The notes: generated by a model from the letters alone, not told the origin. A stretch of DNA of 36,109 nt from an uncultured Pseudomonadota bacterium (GCA_903929455.1 CAIYVA010000142.1:1-36109); one strand, 5' to 3'; counted from the first letter of the stretch, positions 17,062 to 25,218 are shown. Program-made: numbers and translations.

Positions 17062-18722
17062 TGCAGGTTGCCAAACACTCGGCCAACACCTGAGCCTCTT
17101 GGATCAGGCACCGCGCTGAGCCCCGTCGTAGCCACTTCAATCGCTTGGATATCACCATTCCAATTTTGATTTTCCAATCGATAGCCACGCGAAATTAAGT
17201 CAGAACGCGTCGCCTGGTCTAATATTTGATAAGGCTCTTCATAAATTAAATTTTCCGGTAACAACTGGTGATGCACTCGGGTGGCCGACACCGCTTCTTT
17301 GAGAGGCATCGCGAAGTCATGCCAGTTGGTGATCACTTGGAAGACCGACGTGAAAATACGCGACCCACCCGGCGTTCCAATCACCAACGCCACCTTGCCA
17401 TCGCGTGTCAAAATGGTAGGCGTCATCGAGGATAGCGGTCGCTTGCCAGGTGCAATGGCATTGGCATCACCGCCAACCACCCCGTAAATATTCGGCGTGC
17501 CCGGCTTGACTGAGAAATCATCCATCTCATTATTGAGTAAAAAGCCCGCCCCTTTAACCACCGCACCACTACCAAATTCGTCATTTAGTGTGTAGGTGTT
17601 TGCGACCGCATTTCCGTCTGCGTCGATCACTGAAAAGTGTGTGGTGTTGTGGTGCGGCACCAAACCGGGCCCAACCGAACTGAGGGTAGAGATGCTATCG
17701 ACTTGCACCTCATGAGCACGACGTTGCAAGTATGCGGTGTCCGTGAGCTGTGCCACAGGCACCGCAAAGAAATCAGGGTCTCCTAAGTACTCAGCACGGT
17801 CCGCAAATACTCTCTTCTCTATTTCAGCGATCAAGTGAACGTACTGCGCAGAATTTAATAAGACACCACTGAACGCTGGGGACAGCGTTTCTTTCATCTT
17901 AAGCAAGGCCACCAGCCCAATCCCGCCAGAGCTTGGCGGCGGTGCTGTCACCACTTGGTATCCTGCCCAGTCAACCAAAATAGGATCACGCCAAACCGTC
18001 TGATAGGCCTTAAGATCAGACAGTGAAATCAGTCCGCCATTGCGGTGCATATCAGCAGCAATGAGGCGAGCGGTGTCTCCCTGATAAAATCCGTCACGAC
18101 CGTGCACTGCAATACGACGCAAGCTTCGCGCCAATTCAGGCTGTCTTAGTAGCTGTCCAGGCTGCAGGCTGCCGAAGTACTGCGAAAAATTAGTACGTCC
18201 AGCCAAGGTTTTAGAGAAGTCATCGGCTGACTGAGCGAGTTCAGCACGCACGCTAAAGCCTTTCTCCGCGTAGCGAATCGCCGGCTCTAAATCAGCTTTC
18301 CAAGGCAAGCGACCAAAGCGACGGTGCAAATCCCAAAGACCGGCGACCGTCCCGGGTACAGCAGCCGCCTTCACACCGACCGTACTGAGATCAGGGACAA
18401 CCTGACCCTTGGCATCTAGATACATCGACGCACTCGCCGCATGTGGTGCGCGCTCTCGGTAATCTAGGAAGTACGAGTGCCCGCCAAAATACACCGTTGC
18501 AAAACCACCGCCACCCAAGTTGCCCGCTTCGGGGTAAGTCACTGACAGGGTGAACGCAATCGCCACAGCGGCATCCACGGCATTGCCACCCTGCTTAAAA
18601 ATGTCTCCTGCGGTATCGGCCGCGAAGCGATCGGGAACCGCGACCGCAGCATCTGCAAAAACCCGCGGCAGCCATGCCAGCGAAAACACAGCGACCAGCA
18701 TCCAATAGATGTATTTTTTCAT
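17058..18722 (-). CDS. ggt: Gamma-glutamyltransferase (glutathione hydrolase)
   Basis: Periplasmic Ntn-hydrolase that cleaves the gamma-glutamyl bond of glutathione and transfers or hydrolyses the glutamyl group. It has 554 residues with a Sec signal peptide (MLVAVFSLAWLPRVFADA). The proprotein should self-cleave before Thr360, the first Thr of HNTTHFSVID, which becomes the catalytic N-terminus of the small subunit. The substrate-binding stretches LSSMTPTIL and GTPGGSRIFTSVFQVI are present, as is DYRERAP in the large subunit. It is transcribed alone. Its promoter must lie in the 278-base gap shared with the divergent permease gene. Confidence 0.95.
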   Translation of the reverse strand: MKKYIYWMLVAVFSLAWLPRVFADAAVAVPDRFAADTAGDIFKQGGNAVDAAVAIAFTLSVTYPEAGNLGGGGFATVYFGGHSYFLDYRERAPHAASASMYLDAKGQVVPDLSTVGVKAAAVPGTVAGLWDLHRRFGRLPWKADLEPAIRYAEKGFSVRAELAQSADDFSKTLAGRTNFSQYFGSLQPGQLLRQPELARSLRRIAVHGRDGFYQGDTARLIAADMHRNGGLISLSDLKAYQTVWRDPILVDWAGYQVVTAPPPSSGGIGLVALLKMKETLSPAFSGVLLNSAQYVHLIAEIEKRVFADRAEYLGDPDFFAVPVAQLTDTAYLQRRAHEVQVDSISTLSSVGPGLVPHHNTTHFSVIDADGNAVANTYTLNDEFGSGAVVKGAGFLLNNEMDDFSVKPGTPNIYGVVGGDANAIAPGKRPLSSMTPTILTRDGKVALVIGTPGGSRIFTSVFQVITNWHDFAMPLKEAVSATRVHHQLLPENLIYEEPYQILDQATRSDLISRGYRLENQNWNGDIQAIEVATTGLSAVPDPRGSGVGRVFGNLH

Positions 18723-19000
18723 ATCATTTACTCAGTGTTAAACACACATCAGTCACTGGCCACAGAATAGCCAAAATCAATCAAAGAAACCTCTTTATTG
18801 GCAGGGATCGAGCAGGCTAACGGCGGTGCAATCAGTGCTTAGTCCCCTGGTTTGTCCTGCCACAAGATAAAAAGTCTGGCGTGAACGGAGGCGCACATAG
18901 GCTTGCCGGATGCCAAAGCTGAGTTTTTCAAGCATGGGCACACAGCCACGCTGTCATCTATGGGAAGATAGCCGCTCCGATGGATAGAGTGAGCGTGTAA
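18723..19000. promoter_or_regulatory. Divergent intergenic region between ggt and the TauE-like gene
   Basis: This 278-base gap must hold the promoters of two divergent genes. The visible structure is a long-range inverted pair, GGCAGG (18800-18805) and CCTGCC (18856-18861), enclosing GC-rich sequence with a second possible pairing (GGGA near 18804-18807 with TCCC at 18843-18846). I could not match it to a known riboswitch class. No tRNA fold was found. Confidence 0.35.
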
Positions 19001-19789
19001 GTGAATTGGGCTGAAATTCTATCGGGAGCGATTGTTGGCCTATTAATCGGTCTCACCGGCGTCGGGGGTGGCTCCCTGATGACGCCCGTACTCGTCTTAC
19101 TGCTAGGCGTTCAGCCCTTAACAGCGGTCGGTACGGATCTGTGGTTTGCGGCGACCACCAAAATAGTCGCCTCACGGATTTATCACTCGCATGTCTTAAT
19201 CGACTGGCCGGTGGTCGGCCGCTTGTGGCTAGGGAGTCTACCGGCTGCACTCTTAACCCTACTGTGGCTCAGCCATCAAGCAAAACGCCCGCAGGTGGAT
19301 CCTTGGGTCATCACCGCCATCGCCCTCAGTGTCGGCTTATCTGCCCTCATGATGCTGATGCGGCGAGGATGGGCTGCTCCCAGCGCTGGTGCGCCGGCAT
19401 TAGCCAGCGGAGTTAAAGGACTGCAAGTGACCTTGACGATTATCGCGGGTAGCCTACTCGGGGTGCTCGTAACACTCACCTCCGTGGGCGCGGGCGCCAT
19501 CGGCGCCACGATGCTGAGCTACTTGTACCCTCAGCGACTGAGCCCCCAACGCCTCATCGCGACCGACATTGTGCATGCGGTACCCTTGGCGCTATTCGCT
19601 GGCATCGGTCATTTGTGGATCGGTGATGTGAACTTTGCTCTACTGGGTATGCTGCTCATGGGTTCCATTCCGGGCGTGGTCATCGGTTCTATGCTATCCA
19701 CGCGTCTACCGGCTACCGCCTTACGGCGCATGCTGGCGGTGATTTTATTGCTGGTGAGCATCAAGATGCTGTCAGCGGTGATGTCCTAG
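19001..19789 (+). CDS. TauE/SafE (sulfite exporter) family membrane permease
   Basis: Polytopic inner-membrane protein of 262 residues. The N-terminal GAIVGLLIGLTGVGGGSLMTPVLVLL is the Gly-rich signature of the family, and its inverted counterpart appears in the second half (GVLVTLTSVGAGAIGATMLSYLYP). About seven to eight helices are visible. Relatives export sulfite, sulfoacetate or other organosulfonates. The start is GTG 19001, with AGAGTGAG upstream at about 7 bases. Uup follows 46 bases downstream on the same strand. No sulfur-metabolism genes are adjacent except ggt, which could release cysteine from glutathione; that link is weak. Confidence 0.85.
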   Translation: MNWAEILSGAIVGLLIGLTGVGGGSLMTPVLVLLLGVQPLTAVGTDLWFAATTKIVASRIYHSHVLIDWPVVGRLWLGSLPAALLTLLWLSHQAKRPQVDPWVITAIALSVGLSALMMLMRRGWAAPSAGAPALASGVKGLQVTLTIIAGSLLGVLVTLTSVGAGAIGATMLSYLYPQRLSPQRLIATDIVHAVPLALFAGIGHLWIGDVNFALLGMLLMGSIPGVVIGSMLSTRLPATALRRMLAVILLLVSIKMLSAVMS

Positions 19790-19835
19790 ACGGGTCATCA
19801 GCCACGCACTCTATTATTTCTCGTAGGTCTCTTGT

Positions 19836-21644
19836 ATGACGTTGATTAGCCTAATCGGTGGCCAACTGGCCTATGGCCTAACTCCTCTATTGGATGGCGC
19901 CAACCTCAACATCCAACCCGGTGAGCGGGTGGGCCTCATTGGACGTAATGGCACGGGCAAGTCCTCTTTACTGAGCATCCTTGCTAAACGCTCGCTTTTA
20001 GAAGAGGGCGAACTACAGTCCAAAAGCGGTCTACGCGTCACGGTGGTTGAGCAAGAGCCGCTATTACCACCCGCAGACACCATGCTAGAAAGTCTTCAGT
20101 TGCGCGGGGATTTTGAGCATCAGGCCGATGAACGGCAACGCTGGCGCATCGAAGCACGTTTAATTGAGTACTTGGATCGCTTCAGTCTACCAACCGACGT
20201 CTCCCCAGAGCGCGCCTCCGGTGGTGAATGCAAACGAGGAGCTTTGGCACTGGCACTTGCCTTAGATCCGGATTTACTGCTCCTTGATGAGCCGACCAAC
20301 CATCTCGATGTAGATGCCATACGACTACTGGAGGATCTATTGATCACGGGTCCTTCTGCGGTATTTGTAACCCATGATCGTTCATTCCTCGATCGTGTCG
20401 CTACGCGCATTATTGAGCTGGATCGGGGTTACTTACGCTCATACCCTGGCAACTTCACGGCTTACACGGAAAGAAAAGAAGAACAACTGGCAGCTGAGAA
20501 AATTGCGAATCGTAAGTTCGATAAATTTTGGGCACAGGAGGAAGTGTGGATTCGCCGCGGTGTCGAAGCCAGACGTACGCGCAATGAAGGCCGGGTACGA
20601 CGCCTAGAGTCCTTGCGTAATGAGCGCGCCGATCGACGCGAACGCATGGGCAGCGTCAAGCTATCGATCGATGCCAGAGAACGCTCCGGTAAGCTGGTGG
20701 CTGAACTTAAGAATGTCACTAAAGTATTTGGTGAGCGAACCATCGTCAGTGACTTATCCATGTCAGTGATGCGAGGCGATCGGATTGCGATCTTAGGTCC
20801 GAACGGCGCAGGAAAGTCCACGCTCATCAAGCTGCTGCTAGCCACTTTGGATCCCGATAGCGGCTCAGTTCGCTTAGGAACCAATGTGCAAGTCGCCTAC
20901 TTTGACCAAATGCGCGAACAACTGGATCTGGACAAAACGGTGGCAGCCACCATTAGTCCTGGTTCTGACTGGGTTGAGATTGGCACCGAACGAAAGCACA
21001 TTACGAGCTATTTGGCCGATTTTTTATTCTCTCCACAAAGAGCCGGCACCCCAGTCCGAGCCCTTTCCGGCGGTGAACGCAATCGACTGTTGCTCGCCCG
21101 CTTATTCGCTCGTCCAGCCAATGTGCTGGTACTGGATGAACCAACCAATGATCTAGACATCGAGTCGCTAGAACTGTTGGAGCAGGCCATTCAAGACTTC
21201 CCGGGGACTGTGCTGCTGGTGAGCCATGACCGCGTATTCGTCGATAATGTGGTCACTCAGACGCTCGCACCTTTAGGCGAAGGCCGTTGGAAGGAATATG
21301 TGGGGGGCTATAGCGACTGGCTAAACCAGCGCCCCGCGGGCCCTGCCGTCACCAGTCTGAAAGCGGCGACCATCGGTGCTACGGTGAAGCCTGTCAAAAA
21401 AGCCAAGCTATCCTATAAGGATCAGCGCGAGCTTGAGGGCATCCCGGCGGAGATTGAGGCGCTGGAGGCTGAACAGCGATTGCTGACTGAGCGCATCAGC
21501 ACACCCAACTACGCACAAAAGGAACCCGCGCAGTTGGCAAAAGATGGTGCGCGAATCGCGGCTTTAGAAAAACTACTACACGACAAACTAGAGCGTTGGG
21601 ATGTACTAGAGGCCGCCTCTAACGGCATCAAAGCCACACCTTAG
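19836..21644 (+). CDS. uup: ABC-F ATPase Uup
   Basis: Cytoplasmic ABC-F protein with two ATPase domains and no membrane helices, 602 residues. Domain 1 has Walker A GRNGTGKSS, signature ASGGECKR and Walker B LLLLDEPTNHLD. Domain 2 has GPNGAGKST, LSGGERNRLLLAR and LVLDEPTNDLD. A linker rich in Lys/Arg/Glu lies between them (KFWAQEEVWIRRGVEARRTR), and this particular sequence is diagnostic of Uup. The C-terminal part (from about KAKLSYKDQRELEGIPAEI) is the coiled-coil DNA-binding domain. Uup is linked to ribosome function and to suppression of transposon precise excision. Lone gene behind the permease. Confidence 0.95.
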   Translation: MTLISLIGGQLAYGLTPLLDGANLNIQPGERVGLIGRNGTGKSSLLSILAKRSLLEEGELQSKSGLRVTVVEQEPLLPPADTMLESLQLRGDFEHQADERQRWRIEARLIEYLDRFSLPTDVSPERASGGECKRGALALALALDPDLLLLDEPTNHLDVDAIRLLEDLLITGPSAVFVTHDRSFLDRVATRIIELDRGYLRSYPGNFTAYTERKEEQLAAEKIANRKFDKFWAQEEVWIRRGVEARRTRNEGRVRRLESLRNERADRRERMGSVKLSIDARERSGKLVAELKNVTKVFGERTIVSDLSMSVMRGDRIAILGPNGAGKSTLIKLLLATLDPDSGSVRLGTNVQVAYFDQMREQLDLDKTVAATISPGSDWVEIGTERKHITSYLADFLFSPQRAGTPVRALSGGERNRLLLARLFARPANVLVLDEPTNDLDIESLELLEQAIQDFPGTVLLVSHDRVFVDNVVTQTLAPLGEGRWKEYVGGYSDWLNQRPAGPAVTSLKAATIGATVKPVKKAKLSYKDQRELEGIPAEIEALEAEQRLLTERISTPNYAQKEPAQLAKDGARIAALEKLLHDKLERWDVLEAASNGIKATP

Positions 21645-21686
21645 ACCCGCACACGTACTGGCCACCGATGCAGCTCAACGGCTATC

Positions 21687-22304
21687 TCAAAACCAGCTGT
21701 AGTTAAAACTGATACTGACCCGATCAGTGCTAGCGGCATTGGCGGTCACTTCATGTCTTAACCAGCTCTCAAACAGAATCAGGTGCCCCGCTTTGGCCGG
21801 CATCACCACCCACGGCGCCTGATCCGCCTGCTGATCAGCGGCCCTTGGGGGTGCTGCCATGAAACGATCCAGTCTCGGATCCTCTAACTTGAGGCCGGAG
21901 GCGCGCGGTGGTGTCTTGACGTAATAGGTCCCACTGATCGTCGACAGCGGATGCAGATGTAAGCTGTGTACCACCCCTTTGGGCATCACGTTCACCCAGC
22001 AGTCGGTCATGGTGAGGGGGCGCGCCTTCAGATCAAAGGCCAAGGCTTTCGCATACGCCTTGATGTGCCGAGCCAGTTTCACCTCCAACGCCGCAAAGGT
22101 AGGCGAGTACTGGTGCATTCGACTGGCGGATGCATAGGAGGTATAACCGCCCGGATAGTTGGCCTCCGACCAACGCTTACCTGCGCGGTCATCTGCCATT
22201 AAATAATTGATTTCATTCAATAATTTGTTATTGAACGGCACCGCGCCCTGAGATTGTAGCGGGGCGGTATACACTCGGGTTGGGAAGAAGGTGTGTAGTG
22301 ACAT
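21687..22304 (-). CDS. TIGR02466-type 2OG-Fe(II) oxygenase-like protein
   Basis: Protein of 205 residues, start chosen at ATG 22304 (MSLHTFFPTRVY), where family members normally begin (FPTxxY). The core HSLHLHPLSTISGTYYVKTP contains a His cluster and the conserved SGTYYV strand. LILFESWLRHEVTANAASTDRVSISFNY gives the distal His and the Arg/Ser pair that would hold 2-oxoglutarate. This is the putative cupin-fold 2OG/Fe(II) oxygenase family known from phages and bacteria; substrates are unknown. It is divergent from an ECF sigma operon, and an intrinsic terminator sits in its own leader (22363-22390), so expression may be controlled by attenuation. Confidence 0.8.
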   Translation of the reverse strand: MSLHTFFPTRVYTAPLQSQGAVPFNNKLLNEINYLMADDRAGKRWSEANYPGGYTSYASASRMHQYSPTFAALEVKLARHIKAYAKALAFDLKARPLTMTDCWVNVMPKGVVHSLHLHPLSTISGTYYVKTPPRASGLKLEDPRLDRFMAAPPRAADQQADQAPWVVMPAKAGHLILFESWLRHEVTANAASTDRVSISFNYSWF

Positions 22305-22362
22305 GGGGCTATTATCACCCAGAGAACGGCACCGCGTGGGTAAGGGCGCGTAAAACGTAGGC

Positions 22363-22390
22363 AAAAAAAAGGGCAGAACTGAGTCTGCCC
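22363..22390 (-). terminator. Intrinsic terminator in the leader of the TIGR02466-type gene
   Basis: Read on the minus strand: GGGCAGA-CTCAGT-TCTGCCC (22390-22371), a perfect 7-bp stem with 6-base loop, followed at once by eight T (22370-22363). This is a textbook rho-independent terminator, located 59 bases before the start codon at 22304, with no gene ending there on the minus strand. It can act as an attenuator or as the 3' end of a small RNA. A C-run at 22398-22394 could pair with the first G residues of the stem and act as an antiterminator. Confidence 0.75.
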
Positions 22391-22541
22391 CGAGGGGGTT
22401 TGTTTGGAGGGCGCCATGGGCTACCGTCGATGGGGGTACTTTAGATGCCCACCCTCCCCGCGACAAACGATCATTGTCAGACCGACAGGTGAGCACCATT
22501 CATGCGTGCGCCCCCTGACCTTGGTCACTCACCGCTCTTTT

Positions 22542-22570
22542 GAAACTTTTAAGCCGCTGCGGTGTTTTTC
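22542..22570 (+). promoter_or_regulatory. Candidate ECF-type autoregulatory promoter
   Basis: GAAACTTTT (22542-22550) matches the GAAC/GAAAC -35 signature shared by many ECF sigma promoters. A GC-rich spacer and CGGTGTTTTT (from 22560) could form a -10 of the CGTC/TGTT kind at near-normal spacing. It lies 60 bases before the likely start of the ECF sigma gene, so autoregulation is plausible. No direct proof is visible. Confidence 0.35.
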
Positions 22571-22605
22571 TCCTACGACACCAACCGTTCGTAGTTAAGC
22601 CCCCC

Positions 22606-23142
22606 TTGAAATCCACCCCAACCATAGCCTTCACCGCGTTTATGACTGCCTATCAAGACATGGTATTTACCACCGCCGTACGACTCGTGGCAGATACGGC
22701 AGAAGCGCAAAACATCTCACAAGACGTATTTCTACGTGCCTATGTGCACTTCACTGAATTGGAGCACAGCCCAACGGCAGGTGGCTGGCTAAAGACAGTC
22801 GCCCGACATCTCGCGCTCAATCATCTCTCTCGCTACAAAAAACGATGGCGTTTATTCTCTGAATATGTGAACGATGAGGAAGCCCACCAGGATGTCGACC
22901 AACATGCCCACATCAGCGATACCTTAGGACAGGACTTAGATTTGCAATCGGAACATGAACGCATCGAGCAGGCACTCACGCAACTCCCTAAACAGGAGCG
23001 CATTCCACTGGTGCTGTTTCATTTTGAGGATATGAGTTATCAGGACATTGCCGACACACTGCACTGCTCCCTAGGAAAGGTAAAAACCGATATTCATCGT
23101 GGCCGGACGAAGCTTGCCTCACTGCTCTCACACACGGATTGA
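22606..23142 (+). CDS. ECF RNA polymerase sigma factor
   Basis: Sigma-70 family ECF protein. Region 2 is FMTAYQDMVFTTAVRLVADTAEAQNISQDVFLRAY with WLKTVARHLALNHL; region 4 is ALTQLPKQERIPLVLFHFEDMSYQDIADTLHCSLGKVKTDIHRGRTKL, ending in a helix-turn-helix. Start uncertain: TTG 22606 (178 residues) keeps the complete first helix; an upstream TTG at 22540 would overlap the likely promoter, and ATG 22642 would cut region 2. No good SD is visible. The stop overlaps or abuts the next gene, which encodes a small membrane protein in the position of an anti-sigma factor. It probably controls this operon in response to envelope conditions. Confidence 0.87.
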   Translation: MKSTPTIAFTAFMTAYQDMVFTTAVRLVADTAEAQNISQDVFLRAYVHFTELEHSPTAGGWLKTVARHLALNHLSRYKKRWRLFSEYVNDEEAHQDVDQHAHISDTLGQDLDLQSEHERIEQALTQLPKQERIPLVLFHFEDMSYQDIADTLHCSLGKVKTDIHRGRTKLASLLSHTD

Positions 23143-23150
23143 CCAGCATC

Positions 23151-23639
23151 ATGAATCCCTCTTCTGATATGGACTCCCGGTCTGTACAGCGCCTTCACAA
23201 GGTGCTTCGAGCCTTGCCGAATCGGCAGGCGCCTAAGCAATTGACACAACACGTGCTACAGACCATAGAACAGCAGGCGCACGCATCTTGGTGGAAGCAC
23301 GCGTTCCGTCGCTGGCCGCGGGGTGCGCAGACTGCGCTCATCAGCGCCTGCTTGATTGCGCTATCCGTCATCACTGTGTGGAGTCCCTGGCGTTTTTCTC
23401 TTTTACACATACCCTTACACGCAACCGACGGCGTCACGCAACTGACCCCACTACTCACCCCACTGGATACCATTATCAGCTGGCAAAGCGCCCTACTGCA
23501 TGGGCTCGAAAAGGTGCCTCTACACTGGCTCATATCCTTCGGCAGCGCACTGGGCACGCTCTATCTGTCGATCATTCTGCTCGCCTCCCTGATCACCCAA
23601 CGTTTCTCGCACGCTCACACCATAGGTCGATCCACATGA
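23151..23639 (+). CDS. Small membrane protein, candidate anti-sigma factor
   Basis: About 162 residues from ATG 23151; a TTG at 23139 overlapping the sigma stop is also possible. A 45-residue cytoplasmic N-terminal part (RSVQRLHKVLRALPNRQAPK) is followed by one helix (AQTALISACLIALSVITVWS), a periplasmic loop of about 45 residues, and a second helix (LISFGSALGTLYLSIILLASLI). Position right after an ECF gene and membrane location suggest an anti-sigma factor. The zinc-binding HxxxCxxC of classical anti-sigma domains is absent; the only cysteine is within helix 1. The next gene overlaps by ATGA, so the genes are translationally coupled. Confidence 0.7.
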   Translation: MNPSSDMDSRSVQRLHKVLRALPNRQAPKQLTQHVLQTIEQQAHASWWKHAFRRWPRGAQTALISACLIALSVITVWSPWRFSLLHIPLHATDGVTQLTPLLTPLDTIISWQSALLHGLEKVPLHWLISFGSALGTLYLSIILLASLITQRFSHAHTIGRST

Positions 23640-24853
23640 ACCGAATTCACACCCTCGTCTTCATCACCAGTGTCTTGTTTGGCAGCCTAGGTAACACCTG
23701 CCTAGCACAGGCGTCAGGAGCAGTAGCGGCAGAGACGACAAAAACAATCGTCATCGACACCTCTATAGACACGGACAGCGAAGACACCGATGGCAATCAT
23801 GTCCACGTCAAAGTGCATCATGAACACGCCGATCACGATACCGTCTCCGTAGGCAGTGATGCGTACCTGGCACCCAATCGGCATGCCGATTCCCTGGTCG
23901 CAGTCTTTGGTTCAGCGACCAGTGATGGCGAGGTCACCGACTCAGTGGTCTCTATTTTCGGCAATACGCGCACCAATGGCCCAACGGGTCACTCAAGCGT
24001 TGCCGTCGTTGGCAACAACTACATCAACAGTAAAGTCGGTGGCAGCGCGGTGGCGGTGTTAGGGGATATCGAATTAGGACCCCTCGCGGAAGTGGATGGC
24101 GATGTCGTCACGGTAGGCGGGACCGTGACGCAAGATCCAAACGCTGTGGTGCACGGATCAATCCAGCATGTATTTGGTCGCTCCTTAGGTGGCTTTAATT
24201 GGCTGCATACCTGGGTTGAACACTGTCTGCTACTCGGGCGACCCCTCGCCATCGCACCGGGCCTCGGTTGGGCCTGGGTGCTCGCCTTATCGATGCTGGG
24301 CTTTTACACCGTCCTCGCTGCGATCATGCCAAAGCCAATCGATGAGGCGGTGCATACACTGACGACAGCACCCGGACCTTCGGTGTTGACTTCACTGCTC
24401 TCCATCGTGCTGACCCCGGTGGCCTTCATTTTGCTGTGCGTCACCATTATTGGCATCGTCATTGTGCCTTTCTTTGCCATTGCCGTATTAGCCATGAGTC
24501 TGCTAGGCAATGCCGTGGTGCTCGCAGCCATCGGGCGTGGCATGTATCAGATTGGCCGAGGCACACGACCGATCGCTACGTGGCTTGCCGTCTTAGTGGG
24601 CGGTGTCGTGATGCTCGGTCTTTATCTGATACCGATACTTGGCTTCATACTCTATAAATTGATCGGCATTCTAGGCTTCGGTGTCGTTATTTACACTCTC
24701 ATCCTTAAGCTGCCACACGGGCAAGCCACCGCGGATCACCACCTGAAGCCACGATCAGCACCACATCCGCTAAACCCAGCGAGGGCTCTGTCGTTGACGA
24801 CACGATCACGCCAACAGCCGCACTCGCAACGATGCCTCGGGCGGGATTTATGA
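23636..24853 (+). CDS. Polymer-forming (bactofilin-like) membrane protein, C-terminus probably frameshifted
   Basis: ATG 23636 overlaps the upstream stop. A signal peptide (LVFITSVLFGSLGNTCLAQAS) leads into a Thr/Asp/His-rich segment. A repetitive beta-helix-like block of about 100 residues follows (DSLVAVFGSATSDGEVTDS, SVAVVGNNYINSKVGGSAV, AVLGDIELGPLAEVDGDVV), as in bactofilin-like polymer-forming domains. After that come four or more hydrophobic helices (VLALSMLGFYTVLAAIM, LLSIVLTPVAFILLCVTIIG, LAVLVGGVVMLGLYLIPILG). The end, after TLILKLPHG, is basic and unlike protein, while the -1 frame there gives a normal linker running into the RDD domain. The intact protein probably spans 23636-25218. 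Confidence 0.75.
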   Translation: MNRIHTLVFITSVLFGSLGNTCLAQASGAVAAETTKTIVIDTSIDTDSEDTDGNHVHVKVHHEHADHDTVSVGSDAYLAPNRHADSLVAVFGSATSDGEVTDSVVSIFGNTRTNGPTGHSSVAVVGNNYINSKVGGSAVAVLGDIELGPLAEVDGDVVTVGGTVTQDPNAVVHGSIQHVFGRSLGGFNWLHTWVEHCLLLGRPLAIAPGLGWAWVLALSMLGFYTVLAAIMPKPIDEAVHTLTTAPGPSVLTSLLSIVLTPVAFILLCVTIIGIVIVPFFAIAVLAMSLLGNAVVLAAIGRGMYQIGRGTRPIATWLAVLVGGVVMLGLYLIPILGFILYKLIGILGFGVVIYTLILKLPHGQATADHHLKPRSAPHPLNPARALSLTTRSRQQPHSQRCLGRDL

Positions 24854-25218
24854 TTCGCATGGCAGCACTTATCCTAGATTGCATACTGATTGGTATCGTC
24901 TTAGCGTGCATCGGTAGCGATCAAGATGCGGCCAGCAATGCGTTTCTAATCGCACTTGCACTCTATGGTGCAGTCATGTGGAAAATAAGGAGCACCACGA
25001 TTGGCGGCATTATCTGTGGACTTAAAGTAGTGCGTCTCGATGGAAATGCCATGGATTGGCCGACCGTGACGGTGCGCGCGCTGAGCTGCTTTCTGTCACT
25101 GGTGGTGGCGGGGCTCGGTTTCTTCTGGATATTGTTCAGTCGTGAACGTCAGGCATGGCATGACAAAATTGCCGGTACTGTGGTGGTCTATGCGCCTAAA
25201 GGCAACTCTTTAGTCTAA
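24832..25218 (+). CDS. RDD-family membrane domain, probably the C-terminal part of the preceding protein
   Basis: 128 residues from ATG 24832. RAGFMIRMAALILDCILIGIV is the N-terminal helix of the RDD family (R and D around helix 1), with a second helix (LIALALYGAVMWKI), STTIGGIICGLKVVRLDG, and the C-terminal SRERQAWHDKIAGTVVV that ends most RDD proteins. In this frame the sequence is open upstream to 24709 and reads as a linker (PPEATISTTSAKPSEGSVV). No start codon lies between 24709 and 24832. This suggests that the domain is fused to the polymer-forming protein in the ancestor, with a -1 frameshift (mutation, sequencing error or programmed) between about 24709 and 24740. Confidence 0.72.
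   Translation: MPRAGFMIRMAALILDCILIGIVLACIGSDQDAASNAFLIALALYGAVMWKIRSTTIGGIICGLKVVRLDGNAMDWPTVTVRALSCFLSLVVAGLGFFWILFSRERQAWHDKIAGTVVVYAPKGNSLV

Noticed and set aside
18723-19000. tRNA gene or known riboswitch
   Set aside because: The pairing does not give a cloverleaf, there is no anticodon/T-arm signature, and no recognised riboswitch core was seen.
22305-22499. N-terminal extension of the TIGR02466-type gene
   Set aside because: The added residues do not fit the family, whose proteins start near FPTxxY, and the extension would run through the intrinsic terminator at 22363-22390.
22540-22605. Sigma factor start at TTG 22540
   Set aside because: It would place the ECF-like promoter inside the coding region and adds residues (LLSRCGVFLLRHQPFVV) not typical of ECF factors.
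24709-24740. Programmed -1 frameshift with a slippery heptamer
   Set aside because: No X-XXY-YYZ heptamer with a downstream structure was found, so programmed slippage is only one of several explanations for the split gene.
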